A stretch of DNA of 64,000 nt, taken from assembly GCA_937120475.1 (NCBI GenBank), contig CAKZJV010000007.1, positions 496,001 through 560,000 on the forward strand, given 5' to 3'. The DNA comes from an uncultured Cryomorphaceae bacterium (lineage in GTDB: Bacteria > Bacteroidota > Bacteroidia > Flavobacteriales > Schleiferiaceae). Below the pieces are notes generated by a model, which worked only from the letters and a program-made list of their open reading frames with translations, was not told where the DNA came from and made no database searches. Position numbers and translations under genes: made by a program. Below, piece by piece: positions 33,978 through 42,794 of the stretch (position 1 is its first letter; the number at the start of each line of letters is the position of its first letter).

Positions 33978-34652
33978 ATGGCTACGCATACCATTGAAAT
34001 ACTGAATATTGAAAACGTTACGCACGATGTAAGGCAATATACGTGTACCAAACCGGTAAATTACCAGTTTACTCCCGGGCAGGCTACCGAGGTGGCACTG
34101 GACCAGGAAGGTTGGCGCGATAAAAAAAGACCCTTCACATTTACGTCTTTACCCTCTGATCATCATCTTGAATTTGTGATTAAGAGTTATCCTGAACACG
34201 ATGGTGTTACCGAACAAATTGGTAAGGCTAAGCCGGGAGATCAATTTATTATAGATGACGCCTGGGGGGCTATCCGTTACCAGGGGCCGGGGCTGTTTTT
34301 AGCTGGTGGAGCGGGAATAACTCCTTTTATCTCCATAATCCGGAAATTAACCGATCAACACCAAGCGTTTGAAAGCCGCTTGATTTTCAGCAACAAAAAA
34401 GCTGAGGATGTCATTCTGCAATCCTACTGGGAAAAAAACCTGGGTCCGGCTTTTACTTCAGTGCTTACCCAGGAGGAGGCCGAGGGGCACCGCCATACTA
34501 AAATAGACGAGGATTTTCTCAAGGAGGAAATCCGCAATATCCACCAGTATTTTTACATCTGCGGCCCGGATGATATGGTGGAAGATCTATCGAAAGCCTT
34601 ACAGAATTTAGGGGTGTCCGGGGATCATATTATCCACGAAGAATTTGAATGA
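33978..34652 (+). CDS. FAD/NAD(P)-dependent ferredoxin/flavodoxin reductase-like oxidoreductase
   Basis: The 224-residue protein has the ferredoxin reductase layout. The FAD-binding beta-barrel carries KRPFTFTSLPS (RPFTFTS, FAD phosphate region); the NAD(P) domain has LFLAGGAGITPFISIIRKL and, at the end, FYICGPDDMVEDLSKAL (CGPD, nicotinamide pocket). No iron-sulfur motif is present, so it must pass electrons to a separate partner. It is a single-gene unit; the partner is not identifiable here. Confidence 0.85.
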   Translation: MATHTIEILNIENVTHDVRQYTCTKPVNYQFTPGQATEVALDQEGWRDKKRPFTFTSLPSDHHLEFVIKSYPEHDGVTEQIGKAKPGDQFIIDDAWGAIRYQGPGLFLAGGAGITPFISIIRKLTDQHQAFESRLIFSNKKAEDVILQSYWEKNLGPAFTSVLTQEEAEGHRHTKIDEDFLKEEIRNIHQYFYICGPDDMVEDLSKALQNLGVSGDHIIHEEFE

Positions 34653-34675
34653 GATACGCTACCTAACAGACTTTA

Positions 34676-35008
34676 TTAATCCACTCCATCCAGGTGCTGC
34701 CCCAGGCGGTCCAGCGACTGGTCCCAGAACTGCTCATAAAACTGAAGCCACTGTGAAATGCTCTTGAGCGGCTGTGCACTGGCCATGCAAAAACGTTCAC
34801 GACCCCGCTGATGTATTTGAATTAGTTTAGCCGCTTCCAGGATTTTGATGTGCTTGGTCACCCCTTGTCGGCTCATTTCAAATCTTTCAGCCACTTCATT
34901 AATAGGCATTGCCGACCCGGCTATTACCAGGGCATGAAATATACTCCGCCTGGTAGGATCGGCAATGGCCTTAAATATCCGGTCAATGTGCGGGTGCGGT
35001 TTCTTCAT
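34676..35008 (-). CDS. ArsR-family winged-helix transcriptional repressor
   Basis: A 110-residue protein with the ArsR winged helix: ADPTRRSIFHALVIAG, MPINEVAERFEMSRQGVTKHIKILEAAKLI and a beta-wing IQHRGRERF-like segment (IHQRGRERFC). No metal-binding Cys pair typical of metal sensors is seen, so this is the SRPBCC-linked subclass. Its gene overlaps the upstream AHSA1 gene by 26 bases, and it probably represses both through the palindromes at 35432-35487. Confidence 0.88.
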   Translation of the reverse strand: MKKPHPHIDRIFKAIADPTRRSIFHALVIAGSAMPINEVAERFEMSRQGVTKHIKILEAAKLIQIHQRGRERFCMASAQPLKSISQWLQFYEQFWDQSLDRLGQHLDGVD

Positions 35009-35417
35009 TGTTTACATAGCTTTTAAGCGTGGTAAAACAAGCGTCCCATCCCTGGTTGAAATGTTCAAACATTTCAATGGCGGTTTCTTCTCCAAACTTT
35101 GATATCCCGGAATGTTCGAGGGTAAGTTTGGTTTGGCCACCCTCATCTTCCAGGTGCCAGGAAACAATGGTTTCGACCGGGGTATCCCCTACCCGCCAGG
35201 TATACTTCAAATTATAAGGAGTAGCTTCCAGTACGGTACCACTGATTTTGGTACCCCCGTGTTCTTCGGTGGCGGTAAAAGTATATTCATACCCTACCTC
35301 GGGCTTAAAATCGGCCTGAATAAACCACTTTGAAATTTCCTCACCCCGGCTAATCGCTCGCCACACCTTGTCTATGCCGTGGTTAAACACCTTTTCTTTG
35401 GTCAATACATCTTTCAT
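34983..35417 (-). CDS. SRPBCC/AHSA1-domain protein
   Basis: The 144-residue protein has the START-like fold of the AHSA1 family: KVFNHGIDKVWRAISRGEEISKWFIQADF at the start, YEYTFTATEEHGG, and C-terminal FEHFNQGWDACFTTLKSYV. Such proteins bind hydrophobic ligands; in most ArsR-linked cases the ligand is unknown. It is the first gene of the two-gene operon with its repressor. Confidence 0.88.
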   Translation of the reverse strand: MKDVLTKEKVFNHGIDKVWRAISRGEEISKWFIQADFKPEVGYEYTFTATEEHGGTKISGTVLEATPYNLKYTWRVGDTPVETIVSWHLEDEGGQTKLTLEHSGISKFGEETAIEMFEHFNQGWDACFTTLKSYVNNEETAPAH

Positions 35418-35431
35418 AATCTGATTTTATA

Positions 35432-35487
35432 TGCAACTTATTGGTTGCAAATATAGAGAGCATACTTTAAGCAACCAAATAGTTGCT
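35432..35487 (-). promoter_or_regulatory. ArsR/AHSA1 promoter with two palindromic operators
   Basis: Two perfect inverted repeats flank the promoter: TGCAAC-6-GTTGCA at 35432-35449 and AGCAAC-6-GTTGCT at 35470-35487, centres 38 bases apart. On the reverse strand the second contains TTTG (35476-35479, -33) and the first touches TATATTTG (35448-35455, exact -7), with 20 bases between. So a dimeric repressor on either site would block the promoter directly. Confidence 0.8.
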
Positions 35488-35604
35488 CTTAAAACTATAA
35501 ATACATCTCAGTACCCCTTATTAACTAATTGCCTATCAGATTTTATCACATCACATTTCACTCACCTGGCTTGGCTTCTTCTTCAATTCAAAGTATGAGA
35601 GGGT

Positions 35605-36855
35605 CTAATGCTTTACAAAACGTATGGCCTGTCCCGTATGATGTATAAAAAGCACATAGATACCCGCAGGTAAAAATCCGGTTTCAATATATGCTTCAGT
35701 GGAAGTTAATTGACCCGCTAATACACTCTTACCTCTCACATTGATGATCGAATAACGGTTAGGATAGCCCGGGGTATGGGCGGAAGATACTCGTAGCTTG
35801 TTACTTACCGGGTTAGGGCTTATTGATAATTCAGGTAGCTCTACTTCTTCTGTAGAAAGTGTGGCACAAGAGACAATAGAATTTTTATTTGCATAAAGCC
35901 GGATATGCGGAGCATTGAAATCAAGTACGTTGGCGAAACCTGAGTACCACCTGTCATCTCCAGGGTGATAAAAAATTGAAGACCGATTGGTAAAGTTTAT
36001 GGATTGATCATTATGGATAGCCACCGGATATTGCCCGCCCTGGCTTCGCATAACTACCACGCAACAATAAGTACCAGCCGCCAGTGAGACAGGATTTCCC
36101 TGCTGATCCCGCAAATTGTATTTTACATAATTACCACCCGCTGCACTACTCCCAACCGAAAAGGTTTTTGAATACAAAGGTGCGGTGGGAAAGCCGCTTG
36201 AAAATCCAAATCCGGCCGTATCGTAAACATTTACCGTAATAGAGCCTCCCGCTTGGGTGACACTGGAATAATGTATTCCTAAAGAATCAAAATCCGTAGC
36301 GGAACCAATATCAAAATGAAAGCCCATGGCCGAGCTATCACCCAACTGCCTTGTTCCCATGTCGTTATGGGCATATCCAAAATCCAGACCTATGCGATTG
36401 TTATATTCCAGGTCAATGTGCACGGGCCCGTTGGCCTGTAAGAAATCGGATGGGGTAATATTATCCGCTTCACAAAAGAAATCAATTCTGAAAAAATTCC
36501 TTCCGGCCATTGGTAGTTGAAAGGGTGGCAAAAAAAGTTCGAGTGACGTGTCACCGGGGGCCAGTGATATGGCAAGGCTCTTAGCCGAATCCAGCAGGTT
36601 GTTCTGGTTATCGTATAAAAGCCCTCTGAAAACGATGTTGGTGATAGTGCTATTGCCGGTATTGCGAAGTTGAGTACCAAAAGATGCAGGCTTCACATCC
36701 CTGCATAGGTTGTGACCGGGAGTACTCAAGTAAGGACTATAGACAAGTTGCTTTACCGAAGGTTTAAAGATTTGCACGTACTTCAAATCACCGGGTTGCT
36801 GAGCAAGGGAAGTAAAGGTAAGGGCCAATAAGGGGAAAAGAGCGGAGAGTTTCAT
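35605..36855 (-). CDS. T9SS-exported protein, unknown function
   Basis: The 416-residue protein has a signal peptide (MKLSALFPLLALTFTSLAQ), a beta-rich body with repeated glycine-serine segments (TDFDSLGIHYSSVTQAGGSITVNVYDTAGFGF), and a type A sorting domain starting ISPNPVSNKLRVSS and ending PAGIYVLFIHHTG. No catalytic motif is recognised. Two in-frame ATG codons exist (36876 and 36855). It stands alone, 98 bases from the next terminator. Confidence 0.75.
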   Translation of the reverse strand: MKLSALFPLLALTFTSLAQQPGDLKYVQIFKPSVKQLVYSPYLSTPGHNLCRDVKPASFGTQLRNTGNSTITNIVFRGLLYDNQNNLLDSAKSLAISLAPGDTSLELFLPPFQLPMAGRNFFRIDFFCEADNITPSDFLQANGPVHIDLEYNNRIGLDFGYAHNDMGTRQLGDSSAMGFHFDIGSATDFDSLGIHYSSVTQAGGSITVNVYDTAGFGFSSGFPTAPLYSKTFSVGSSAAGGNYVKYNLRDQQGNPVSLAAGTYCCVVVMRSQGGQYPVAIHNDQSINFTNRSSIFYHPGDDRWYSGFANVLDFNAPHIRLYANKNSIVSCATLSTEEVELPELSISPNPVSNKLRVSSAHTPGYPNRYSIINVRGKSVLAGQLTSTEAYIETGFLPAGIYVLFIHHTGQAIRFVKH

Positions 36856-36942
36856 ACGTACGTATTTAGGTTTCATTATGTAATACGCTTAATGCTCTGT
36901 TAAAAGGGCCAGTAAAGTGCTGCTAAAAATGTCTGGAAAATG

Positions 36943-36980
36943 TTAAAGCCTGCTGTACCGGGGCACAACAGGCTTTTATA
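36943..36980. terminator. Intrinsic terminator
   Basis: AAAGCCTGCTGT and ACAACAGGCTTTT form a hairpin with a TTTTA tail on one strand and AAA on the other. It lies 77 bases beyond the prohibitin-like gene's stop. Confidence 0.6.
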
Positions 36981-37056
36981 ATTAATAACCCGGCTCAATT
37001 TTACCGGATATTTATAGCGGCTATTGAAAATTTTTGATTTTCATTTATCCCATACA

Positions 37057-37836
37057 TTAAGGCTCCAGCAAAACCGGCTGGGTAGCTCCGCCAATAATTA
37101 CTTTAGCGTTGGGTGATTTGGATAGCTCGCGATACACCTCCAGGCTTTTATATTGGATGATGGCCGGTGTAAGACCTTCAGAAATGATTTTGTTGGCGTC
37201 TCTCACTCCGGCCGCTTCAATGGTTTTGCGTTCGGCTTCTTGCCTTTCCTTTTGCAACACAAATTCCATGCGCTGGGCATCCTGTTCAGCCTGTAACTTT
37301 TCTTCAATGGCGCGGTATAGCCCCTGGGGCAAAGTCACACTTTTAAGCAACACCGCTTCGATTACAAAACCGCGATCACCCAAAAGATCCATCATCTTAT
37401 CACGGATCGCTCTTTCTATATCCAGGCGGTTACCGGTGTGCATATCCTTAGCCATGAATTTGGCCGTAACATCGGCCGCTGCAGCCCGGAAAACGGGCAG
37501 GATAATGGTGCCTAGATAGTCCTCCCCTATGGTACCGATCACATCGGTAGCCTTTTCCGCCTGAACGTGGTATAGTATGGAGATCTGGGCTTCTACGTTC
37601 AAACCTTCCTTAGAGGGCAAGGGCAGGCTTACTTCCAGGTTTTGAGTATTTACCGGAACGATAATTACCTTGGAAACAAAGGGATTATACCATCGTGGAC
37701 CGGCTGGAAGACTGGGCTCCTGTATTTTACCAATAGTCCTTTTTACGCCTACATTGCCTTGGCGGACGGTGACACAACTCATTAAAAAGAAGGACGCCAA
37801 AAGGCTGGCTACAAACAATTTTAATAGTCTTTTCAT
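37057..37836 (-). CDS. Prohibitin-like (SPFH/Band 7) lipoprotein
   Basis: A 259-residue protein with a lipoprotein signal (LMSC, Cys21), then the SPFH domain: VKRTIGKIQEPSLPAGPRWYNPFVSKVIIVPV, GLNVEAQISILYHV and RGFVIEAVLLKSVTLPQGLYRAIEEKLQAEQDAQRMEFVLQKERQEAERKTIEAAG, a helical coiled-coil tail. Band 7 proteins form ring-like membrane scaffolds and often regulate proteases; a lipid-anchored periplasmic form is typical of Bacteroidota. The frame is open to 37995, but the conserved domain and signal start at ATG 37836. Confidence 0.85.
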   Translation of the reverse strand: MKRLLKLFVASLLASFFLMSCVTVRQGNVGVKRTIGKIQEPSLPAGPRWYNPFVSKVIIVPVNTQNLEVSLPLPSKEGLNVEAQISILYHVQAEKATDVIGTIGEDYLGTIILPVFRAAAADVTAKFMAKDMHTGNRLDIERAIRDKMMDLLGDRGFVIEAVLLKSVTLPQGLYRAIEEKLQAEQDAQRMEFVLQKERQEAERKTIEAAGVRDANKIISEGLTPAIIQYKSLEVYRELSKSPNAKVIIGGATQPVLLEP

Positions 37837-38010
37837 AGCGATTGTTACAATTGATTTTAAAAAACTTATCAATTTTTCTGCCAGAAATATTCGACAAATA
37901 CTGAAGGTGTAATAAAACAGTTTCTTCGCATGCACCGGTTTAGTCGCAGGATATTTATCGCCTTCATTGATAAAATAAGGGATGTATTTTATCACGGTGC
38001 GATCAACAAT

Positions 38011-38018
38011 TAGGTTTG
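38011..38018 (+). promoter_or_regulatory. -7 element for the 81-residue protein gene
   Basis: TAGGTTTG matches TAnnTTTG exactly and starts 30 bases before the ATG. TTTT at 37987-37990 is one base from the -33 TTTG at the right distance (20 bases). Confidence 0.6.
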
Positions 38019-38040
38019 TTAAGGGGTTTTAAGAGTTGCT

Positions 38041-38286
38041 ATGCGCAATTATACCATTCATTATAAAAATGGAAACGTTGAGTCGGATTCTTTTCCGGAC
38101 AAGGCTACTTTGATCCGCATGCTTTTTGAAGGTGACGAACAGCGTTTTAAGCAGAAGGTAAAGCTACTTAGCTGGACTACCCATTCCGCGGTTTACTCCG
38201 AAGATGTGGTAAACGGTAACATTGGAGTTGAGCTGGCCACAGCCGATATCAACCCTTACGGTTGGCGTGGTGGGAGCAAATCCTAG
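38041..38286 (+). CDS. Small protein of unknown function
   Basis: An 81-residue cytoplasmic protein (RNYTIHYKNGNVESDSFPD at the start) with alternating beta-like and helical segments and a Trp/Gly-rich end. It has its own promoter with an exact -7 box, and lies divergent from the prohibitin-like gene. The family is not recognised. Confidence 0.55.
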   Translation: MRNYTIHYKNGNVESDSFPDKATLIRMLFEGDEQRFKQKVKLLSWTTHSAVYSEDVVNGNIGVELATADINPYGWRGGSKS

Positions 38287-38344
38287 TCTATTTTGCATCT
38301 TCACCACGGCTAGCCGTATAATTCCACCATGGGGCCGTAGATGC

Positions 38345-39784
38345 TCAATATTTTACGATCTTATGTACCTCCCGGCTGCTTTCCGTTTGCAGCATTAGGA
38401 AGTAAAGTCCGGCTGGTTGTTCTGCCAGGTTAAACCGGAGTGATTCTTCCCCTCGCCATCTTTGAGAACAGATCAAAGAACCGGAAGTGTTCCTGAGTTC
38501 AAGGGTTGCCCGGCCGTTCGGTTGGGGAAAGTATATATTCAGCTGTTCATGGCATGGATTCGGGCTCACCACCACAGCTTTTAGCAAACTGGCTTCCGGG
38601 AGGTTCACATTGTTGTCGGATAGACGTACCAGGTGCAGGTTTTCATTACTACCGGGTGAAAAACCTGAGAAGCCGGTGGCCGCTACATCACCGTTACGGG
38701 TTTGGATAAGGTCCACGGCCATGTTAGCGTAAGGTATGGTGCCTAAGGCCTTTTCCCATAGTAATACTCCGTTACTGTCGGCTTTCACCAGCCAAAAGTC
38801 ACTGGTTAGCCCGGAGGTCCATTTAATACCTCCGAAATACCAACCGCCCTGGCGTGCCGGTGTAAGGCATATAGCCTGCGAGCCCATACTATTCACTATA
38901 GATTGATCCCACAGAAGGCTCCCCTGTAAATCTACTTTCATAAAATAGGCTTCCCCGGTAAACTGGGCAGAAGTACCTAAGGTGTAGTTTCTTGTGCCTA
39001 CGGCTACGTAACCATCGGGAGCTACCGCTACATCCCAGCCCCAGTCCTGCCCGGCCGTTCCAAAACTGCGGTTCCACTCTTCCACTCCCAGGGAGTCGGT
39101 CTTGATCAGCCAGAGGTCTTCCTGTGTTCCTCCGGATGGCCCGTTGGTACCTCCGGTGAGAATAAAACCACCATCAGCCGCTAAGGCCACGCCCCGAGCA
39201 TCGTCATCGTAGGCACTGCCAAAGGTTTTGTCCCACTCTTTTACACCCAGGCTATCGGTTTTAATCAGCCACACATCTTCAGCCCCGGCACCGTAGCTGG
39301 CTGTAAAACCGGTGATAATGAACCCACCGTCTGCCGTCTGCTTCAGGTCCATACCTTCATCGGTGCCAGAGCCCCCGTAAGAACGGGTCCATACCAGATT
39401 ACCCTGGGGGTCCACCTTAATAAGGTAAACATCGCGGCTGGGCGTGCTGGTAAAACTGCCGGTAAAGCCCACCGCTACGGTACTGCCATCGGCCAGCACA
39501 ATGCCGGCATTGGCAATATCATTATTAAAACCTCCGTTCATCAAAGACCATAGCTCGGTGCCGCTGGCGCTGAATTTGGTCACCACAATATCAGCAAGGC
39601 CACTGGTATTGGTAGTTGTGGAACTGATCACGATCAGGCTGCTGTCCGGGGCTTCTGCAATACTGCGCCCCACGTCTATTCCAGGGCCGGGATAAGCTTT
39701 TTCAAAAACAATGGTTTGCGCAGATACGCCAACACTGCCGGTCAGTAATAAGGATTGAAACAAGCGGTAAAGGATAGTTTTCAT
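38345..39784 (-). CDS. T9SS-exported beta-propeller protein
   Basis: The 479-residue protein has a signal peptide (SVGVSAQT) and repeated segments about 50 residues long of the delta-60 / WD-like type, for example DVWLIKTDSLGVKEWDKTFGSAYDDDARGV and EDLWLIKTDSLGVEEWNRSFGTAGQDWGWDV, which fold as propeller blades. It ends in a type A sorting domain (VVSPNPCHEQLNIYF, with PAGLYFLMLQT). A role in surface attachment or binding is likely; its ligand is unknown. Confidence 0.8.
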   Translation of the reverse strand: MKTILYRLFQSLLLTGSVGVSAQTIVFEKAYPGPGIDVGRSIAEAPDSSLIVISSTTTNTSGLADIVVTKFSASGTELWSLMNGGFNNDIANAGIVLADGSTVAVGFTGSFTSTPSRDVYLIKVDPQGNLVWTRSYGGSGTDEGMDLKQTADGGFIITGFTASYGAGAEDVWLIKTDSLGVKEWDKTFGSAYDDDARGVALAADGGFILTGGTNGPSGGTQEDLWLIKTDSLGVEEWNRSFGTAGQDWGWDVAVAPDGYVAVGTRNYTLGTSAQFTGEAYFMKVDLQGSLLWDQSIVNSMGSQAICLTPARQGGWYFGGIKWTSGLTSDFWLVKADSNGVLLWEKALGTIPYANMAVDLIQTRNGDVAATGFSGFSPGSNENLHLVRLSDNNVNLPEASLLKAVVVSPNPCHEQLNIYFPQPNGRATLELRNTSGSLICSQRWRGEESLRFNLAEQPAGLYFLMLQTESSREVHKIVKY

Positions 39785-39942
39785 TTTGTGGAGACTTCAG
39801 ATATCGCTTTCAAAAATCCCATCGGCTACCGGTCCGATCAACTCATTTTTTTTAGATTTATGGGTTTCTGATCTTATCTTTTTTGACATAAGTAACTGAT
39901 AAAAAGCATTTTGGTTAAAATTTTTTATAGGATTCCTTCTTA

Positions 39943-41415
39943 ATGAAAACCCCTAGTGATCTCTTTGATCTGGTTCACTCGCTCTCCGGTTCAGAAAAGC
40001 GTTATCTCAAGTTAAAAGCTTCCTTTCACGCTGGTCCCAAGCAATATCTGGAGCTTTGGTCTATACTGGAAAGCCAGCCGCAGTACGACCCAGATAGCCT
40101 GGCCCGGATCTGGGAACAGCAGTATAGCCTTTCCTCACTGGCGGTAACCAAGAATTATCTGTATGAATTCCTGTTGGCCACCTTGGAGCAGTATCATGCT
40201 TCCAAGGGTAAAAAGCTGGCCATCCTCACCCTGCTCAGGCGGGTAGATATCCTCTTTGATAAAACGCTGTATCGGCAGTGTGGAAAGTTGCTGCAAAGGG
40301 CTCGTAAACTGACTTTGCAGATTCAGTCGCCCCGCATGGAACTGGAAATCCTGATTTGGGAGTACCGCATACTGCTGTCCCCTAAATACCAGGGCGAGTT
40401 AAAGCGTTCTATGGAAGATATATTGGCCAGGGAAGCCCAATTACTGCAACAATTATCGCTGGTGAATGCGGCACGCAGCATGCGCTTTAAAGTGGAAAGT
40501 GGAAACGCACCCGATCGTTCGGGCTATGAAGAGTGGCAAAAAAAGTTTGAGGTGGACTTGCCGCCCGGACTGGTTTGCGAATATTACCGGGCTTGTGCCC
40601 TTTATTTACGCACCAAGGGACGTTTAACGGAAGCTGTTACCGAACTAAAGAGAGAGCTGGATTTGCTCGAATCACAAATCCACCTGATGACGGATAAGGG
40701 CTTCTTCAGTAAGTATGAGAGCTGCCTGGAAACCTTGATCCGTACCTTTCACGAAATGGGTGACGCCCGGGCTGCAAGGCAGTATTTGGAGAAACTGAAC
40801 CCCACGCAACTTCCTAAACCATTAGCCCGGTACGATCACCTCCTTATTAAGGCTACCGTGCTTTACTATACCCTTTTACTGGCGCACCTGCAAATAAAGG
40901 AGGAGCCTGTAAACCTCCGGCAAGCGCTGGCAGAAGTGGAATCGTCAGAATACCTTTGGCAGCATGATATCCGCTGGCACTACATCGCTCCCCTGCTCTA
41001 TTCTATGGCGGTGAGTTACCGGGCTTTGGGGGAGTATTCCCCGGCCATCCAAAAGCTCAGTGTTTTCTTCAGTCAGACCTTATTGCAGGAGCGGCAGCGC
41101 TTTTTCCTCGATGCCACCTGGTTGTTTATGATCCTGCATTACGAAAGGGGCAAGCTCGAAATTGTGGAGACCTATCACCACTCCATGCGCAGAAGGCTTC
41201 GGACCGGGATACATCCAGAGCCTGCGGACCAATACCTCTTGAAATTATTCGGTCACCTGATTAATAGTCCCTCCCGTGATTTGCTACAGCATCACTTCAG
41301 GGCTTTCCGGAAAAAGCTACTTGAAATGCAGATACCCCTGCGAAAAGGTGTATTCGATTATATAAAATGGTCGGGCTCTTTCCTACACCCGAAAGAAACT
41401 CTCCGGAACGACTAA
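39943..41415 (+). CDS. Helical-repeat protein, TPR-like, unknown function
   Basis: A 490-residue protein without signal or membrane segment. It consists of paired helices throughout, such as QYLELWSILESQPQYDPDSLARIWEQQYSLSS and LEILIWEYRILLSPKYQGELKRSMEDIL, and the middle KGRLTEAVTELKRELDLL is TPR-like. It was not assigned to a known family. It is convergent with the anti-sigma-like gene, overlapping its stop by 4 bases. Confidence 0.6.
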   Translation: MKTPSDLFDLVHSLSGSEKRYLKLKASFHAGPKQYLELWSILESQPQYDPDSLARIWEQQYSLSSLAVTKNYLYEFLLATLEQYHASKGKKLAILTLLRRVDILFDKTLYRQCGKLLQRARKLTLQIQSPRMELEILIWEYRILLSPKYQGELKRSMEDILAREAQLLQQLSLVNAARSMRFKVESGNAPDRSGYEEWQKKFEVDLPPGLVCEYYRACALYLRTKGRLTEAVTELKRELDLLESQIHLMTDKGFFSKYESCLETLIRTFHEMGDARAARQYLEKLNPTQLPKPLARYDHLLIKATVLYYTLLLAHLQIKEEPVNLRQALAEVESSEYLWQHDIRWHYIAPLLYSMAVSYRALGEYSPAIQKLSVFFSQTLLQERQRFFLDATWLFMILHYERGKLEIVETYHHSMRRRLRTGIHPEPADQYLLKLFGHLINSPSRDLLQHHFRAFRKKLLEMQIPLRKGVFDYIKWSGSFLHPKETLRND

Positions 41416-42794
41416 AATTTTCGGGAAACACCAATGTTTATAGAGCCTGCATAAGGCTTCTGCTCTAATTGGGTAGATTGAAGGTACACTGAATTCAGAA
41501 AAATTCCGGCCTGCGGCATAAGGTGTATACTCCACCTTTCATTGAGGGAAAATGCGAGGTCAAAACCCGCTAAGCCTTCAAAAGTATTCTTCTGAAACGG
41601 GTGCTCTGAGCCATCATTGGTATGACTTACGGCCTCCAGGTTGTGAGGATTAACCCAGGAGGATTGAGCGGTTGTCAGGGAATTCCATACCACACCTAAT
41701 TGACCGTATAGAATTGTGTTTTTATACTGCCACAACTGAATACCCGCAATAAGAGGTACCTGCAGGTAATTATAGGTATTAACCGTAGTGTGATTGATAA
41801 CATCGTGATGGAAAGCATAGCGCTCGGAAAAAGAAGCGTAGCCCAAGCCTGATGATAAATACATTTTAGGATGGAAGTGGTAGCGCAACCCCAGGGTATA
41901 ATTGAAGGTTAAACCCGATCGTTCATGTTGGTTTTTATGGGTTTGTAAATCTTCGTCCGGTTTAATACGAAGGATGCGGTAGGAAAACCCCAAGCCTCCC
42001 CGGGCCATTATCTCAAACCGTTTTCTATCAGACACATCGGTGGCAAAGTCCGTTTTGTTAACGGGTAAATAGTTTGGGTTTAATGTATCGTTAGATATGG
42101 CAGGTGAACCGTTTGCCACCAGTTTTTCCGGTGGTTGTGCAGAAGCCGTATTTTGAGTGGATTCTCTCTTTTTTTCGGCTTCAACGGATGTCTTTAAAGA
42201 GGATGGAGATGCGGCCATTGGCTCTTTCGATTCCTCATACTCTTTTAATACCGGTGCAGTATTATTAATCAAAGCCGTGTTTTGAGCAACGCTTCCTTTG
42301 TTACCGGTGGGCACCCTGGCGGAAACAATGTTGGGCGATGAAGCCTGCAGGGGTACAGTGCTTTTAAAAGTACGGGAGGCTTGCCCTCCTTCCCTATCCT
42401 TTTGAGCGGGAGCAATCTTTTGATTTACAGGAAGTTCACCGTTTCTACTTAAACCCGAAGGTGACTTCTCCTTAGTATCCACCTGGTAAGACTCAGGAGT
42501 ATTCTGAATTGGTTGACTTTCCTCTTGTACTGCAGAATCTACAGGGGGCTCGGCAGTTTGCTCTTGAGTGGTATTAAAAGGGTAAAACAGGCCTATTAAA
42601 ACAATGCCAATAAGGGCCAGTAAGGCCCCTAATAGAAGGCGCCATCCACCGCCCTTCTTTTTTGCAGGTTCAGGAACGTGGTTAATTTCTGATTGTATGT
42701 TGTCAAAAACAGAATCTTCCACCGGAAGCTCAAACCCCTCCAGCTTTTGCCTTAGCAAATCTTCGGTAGTATTTTTCTGCTCTTTATCCTTCAT
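41412..42794 (-). CDS. Putative dual-membrane anti-sigma factor (cytoplasmic N-terminus, C-terminal beta-barrel)
   Basis: The 460-residue protein begins with a cytoplasmic helix (TEDLLRQKLEGFELPVEDSVFDNIQ, residues 10-34), one membrane segment (51-71, WRLLLGALLALIGIVLIGLFY), then a Ser/Thr/Pro-rich low-complexity linker to about 260, and a C-terminal outer membrane barrel (FEIMARGGLGFSYRI to INIGVSRKF). Such an arrangement matches the dual-membrane-spanning anti-sigma factors described in Bacteroides thetaiotaomicron, in which one chain crosses both membranes. Its gene overlaps the ECF sigma gene by 4 bases, which supports this role. Reading by eye only. Confidence 0.7.
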   Translation of the reverse strand: MKDKEQKNTTEDLLRQKLEGFELPVEDSVFDNIQSEINHVPEPAKKKGGGWRLLLGALLALIGIVLIGLFYPFNTTQEQTAEPPVDSAVQEESQPIQNTPESYQVDTKEKSPSGLSRNGELPVNQKIAPAQKDREGGQASRTFKSTVPLQASSPNIVSARVPTGNKGSVAQNTALINNTAPVLKEYEESKEPMAASPSSLKTSVEAEKKRESTQNTASAQPPEKLVANGSPAISNDTLNPNYLPVNKTDFATDVSDRKRFEIMARGGLGFSYRILRIKPDEDLQTHKNQHERSGLTFNYTLGLRYHFHPKMYLSSGLGYASFSERYAFHHDVINHTTVNTYNYLQVPLIAGIQLWQYKNTILYGQLGVVWNSLTTAQSSWVNPHNLEAVSHTNDGSEHPFQKNTFEGLAGFDLAFSLNERWSIHLMPQAGIFLNSVYLQSTQLEQKPYAGSINIGVSRKF

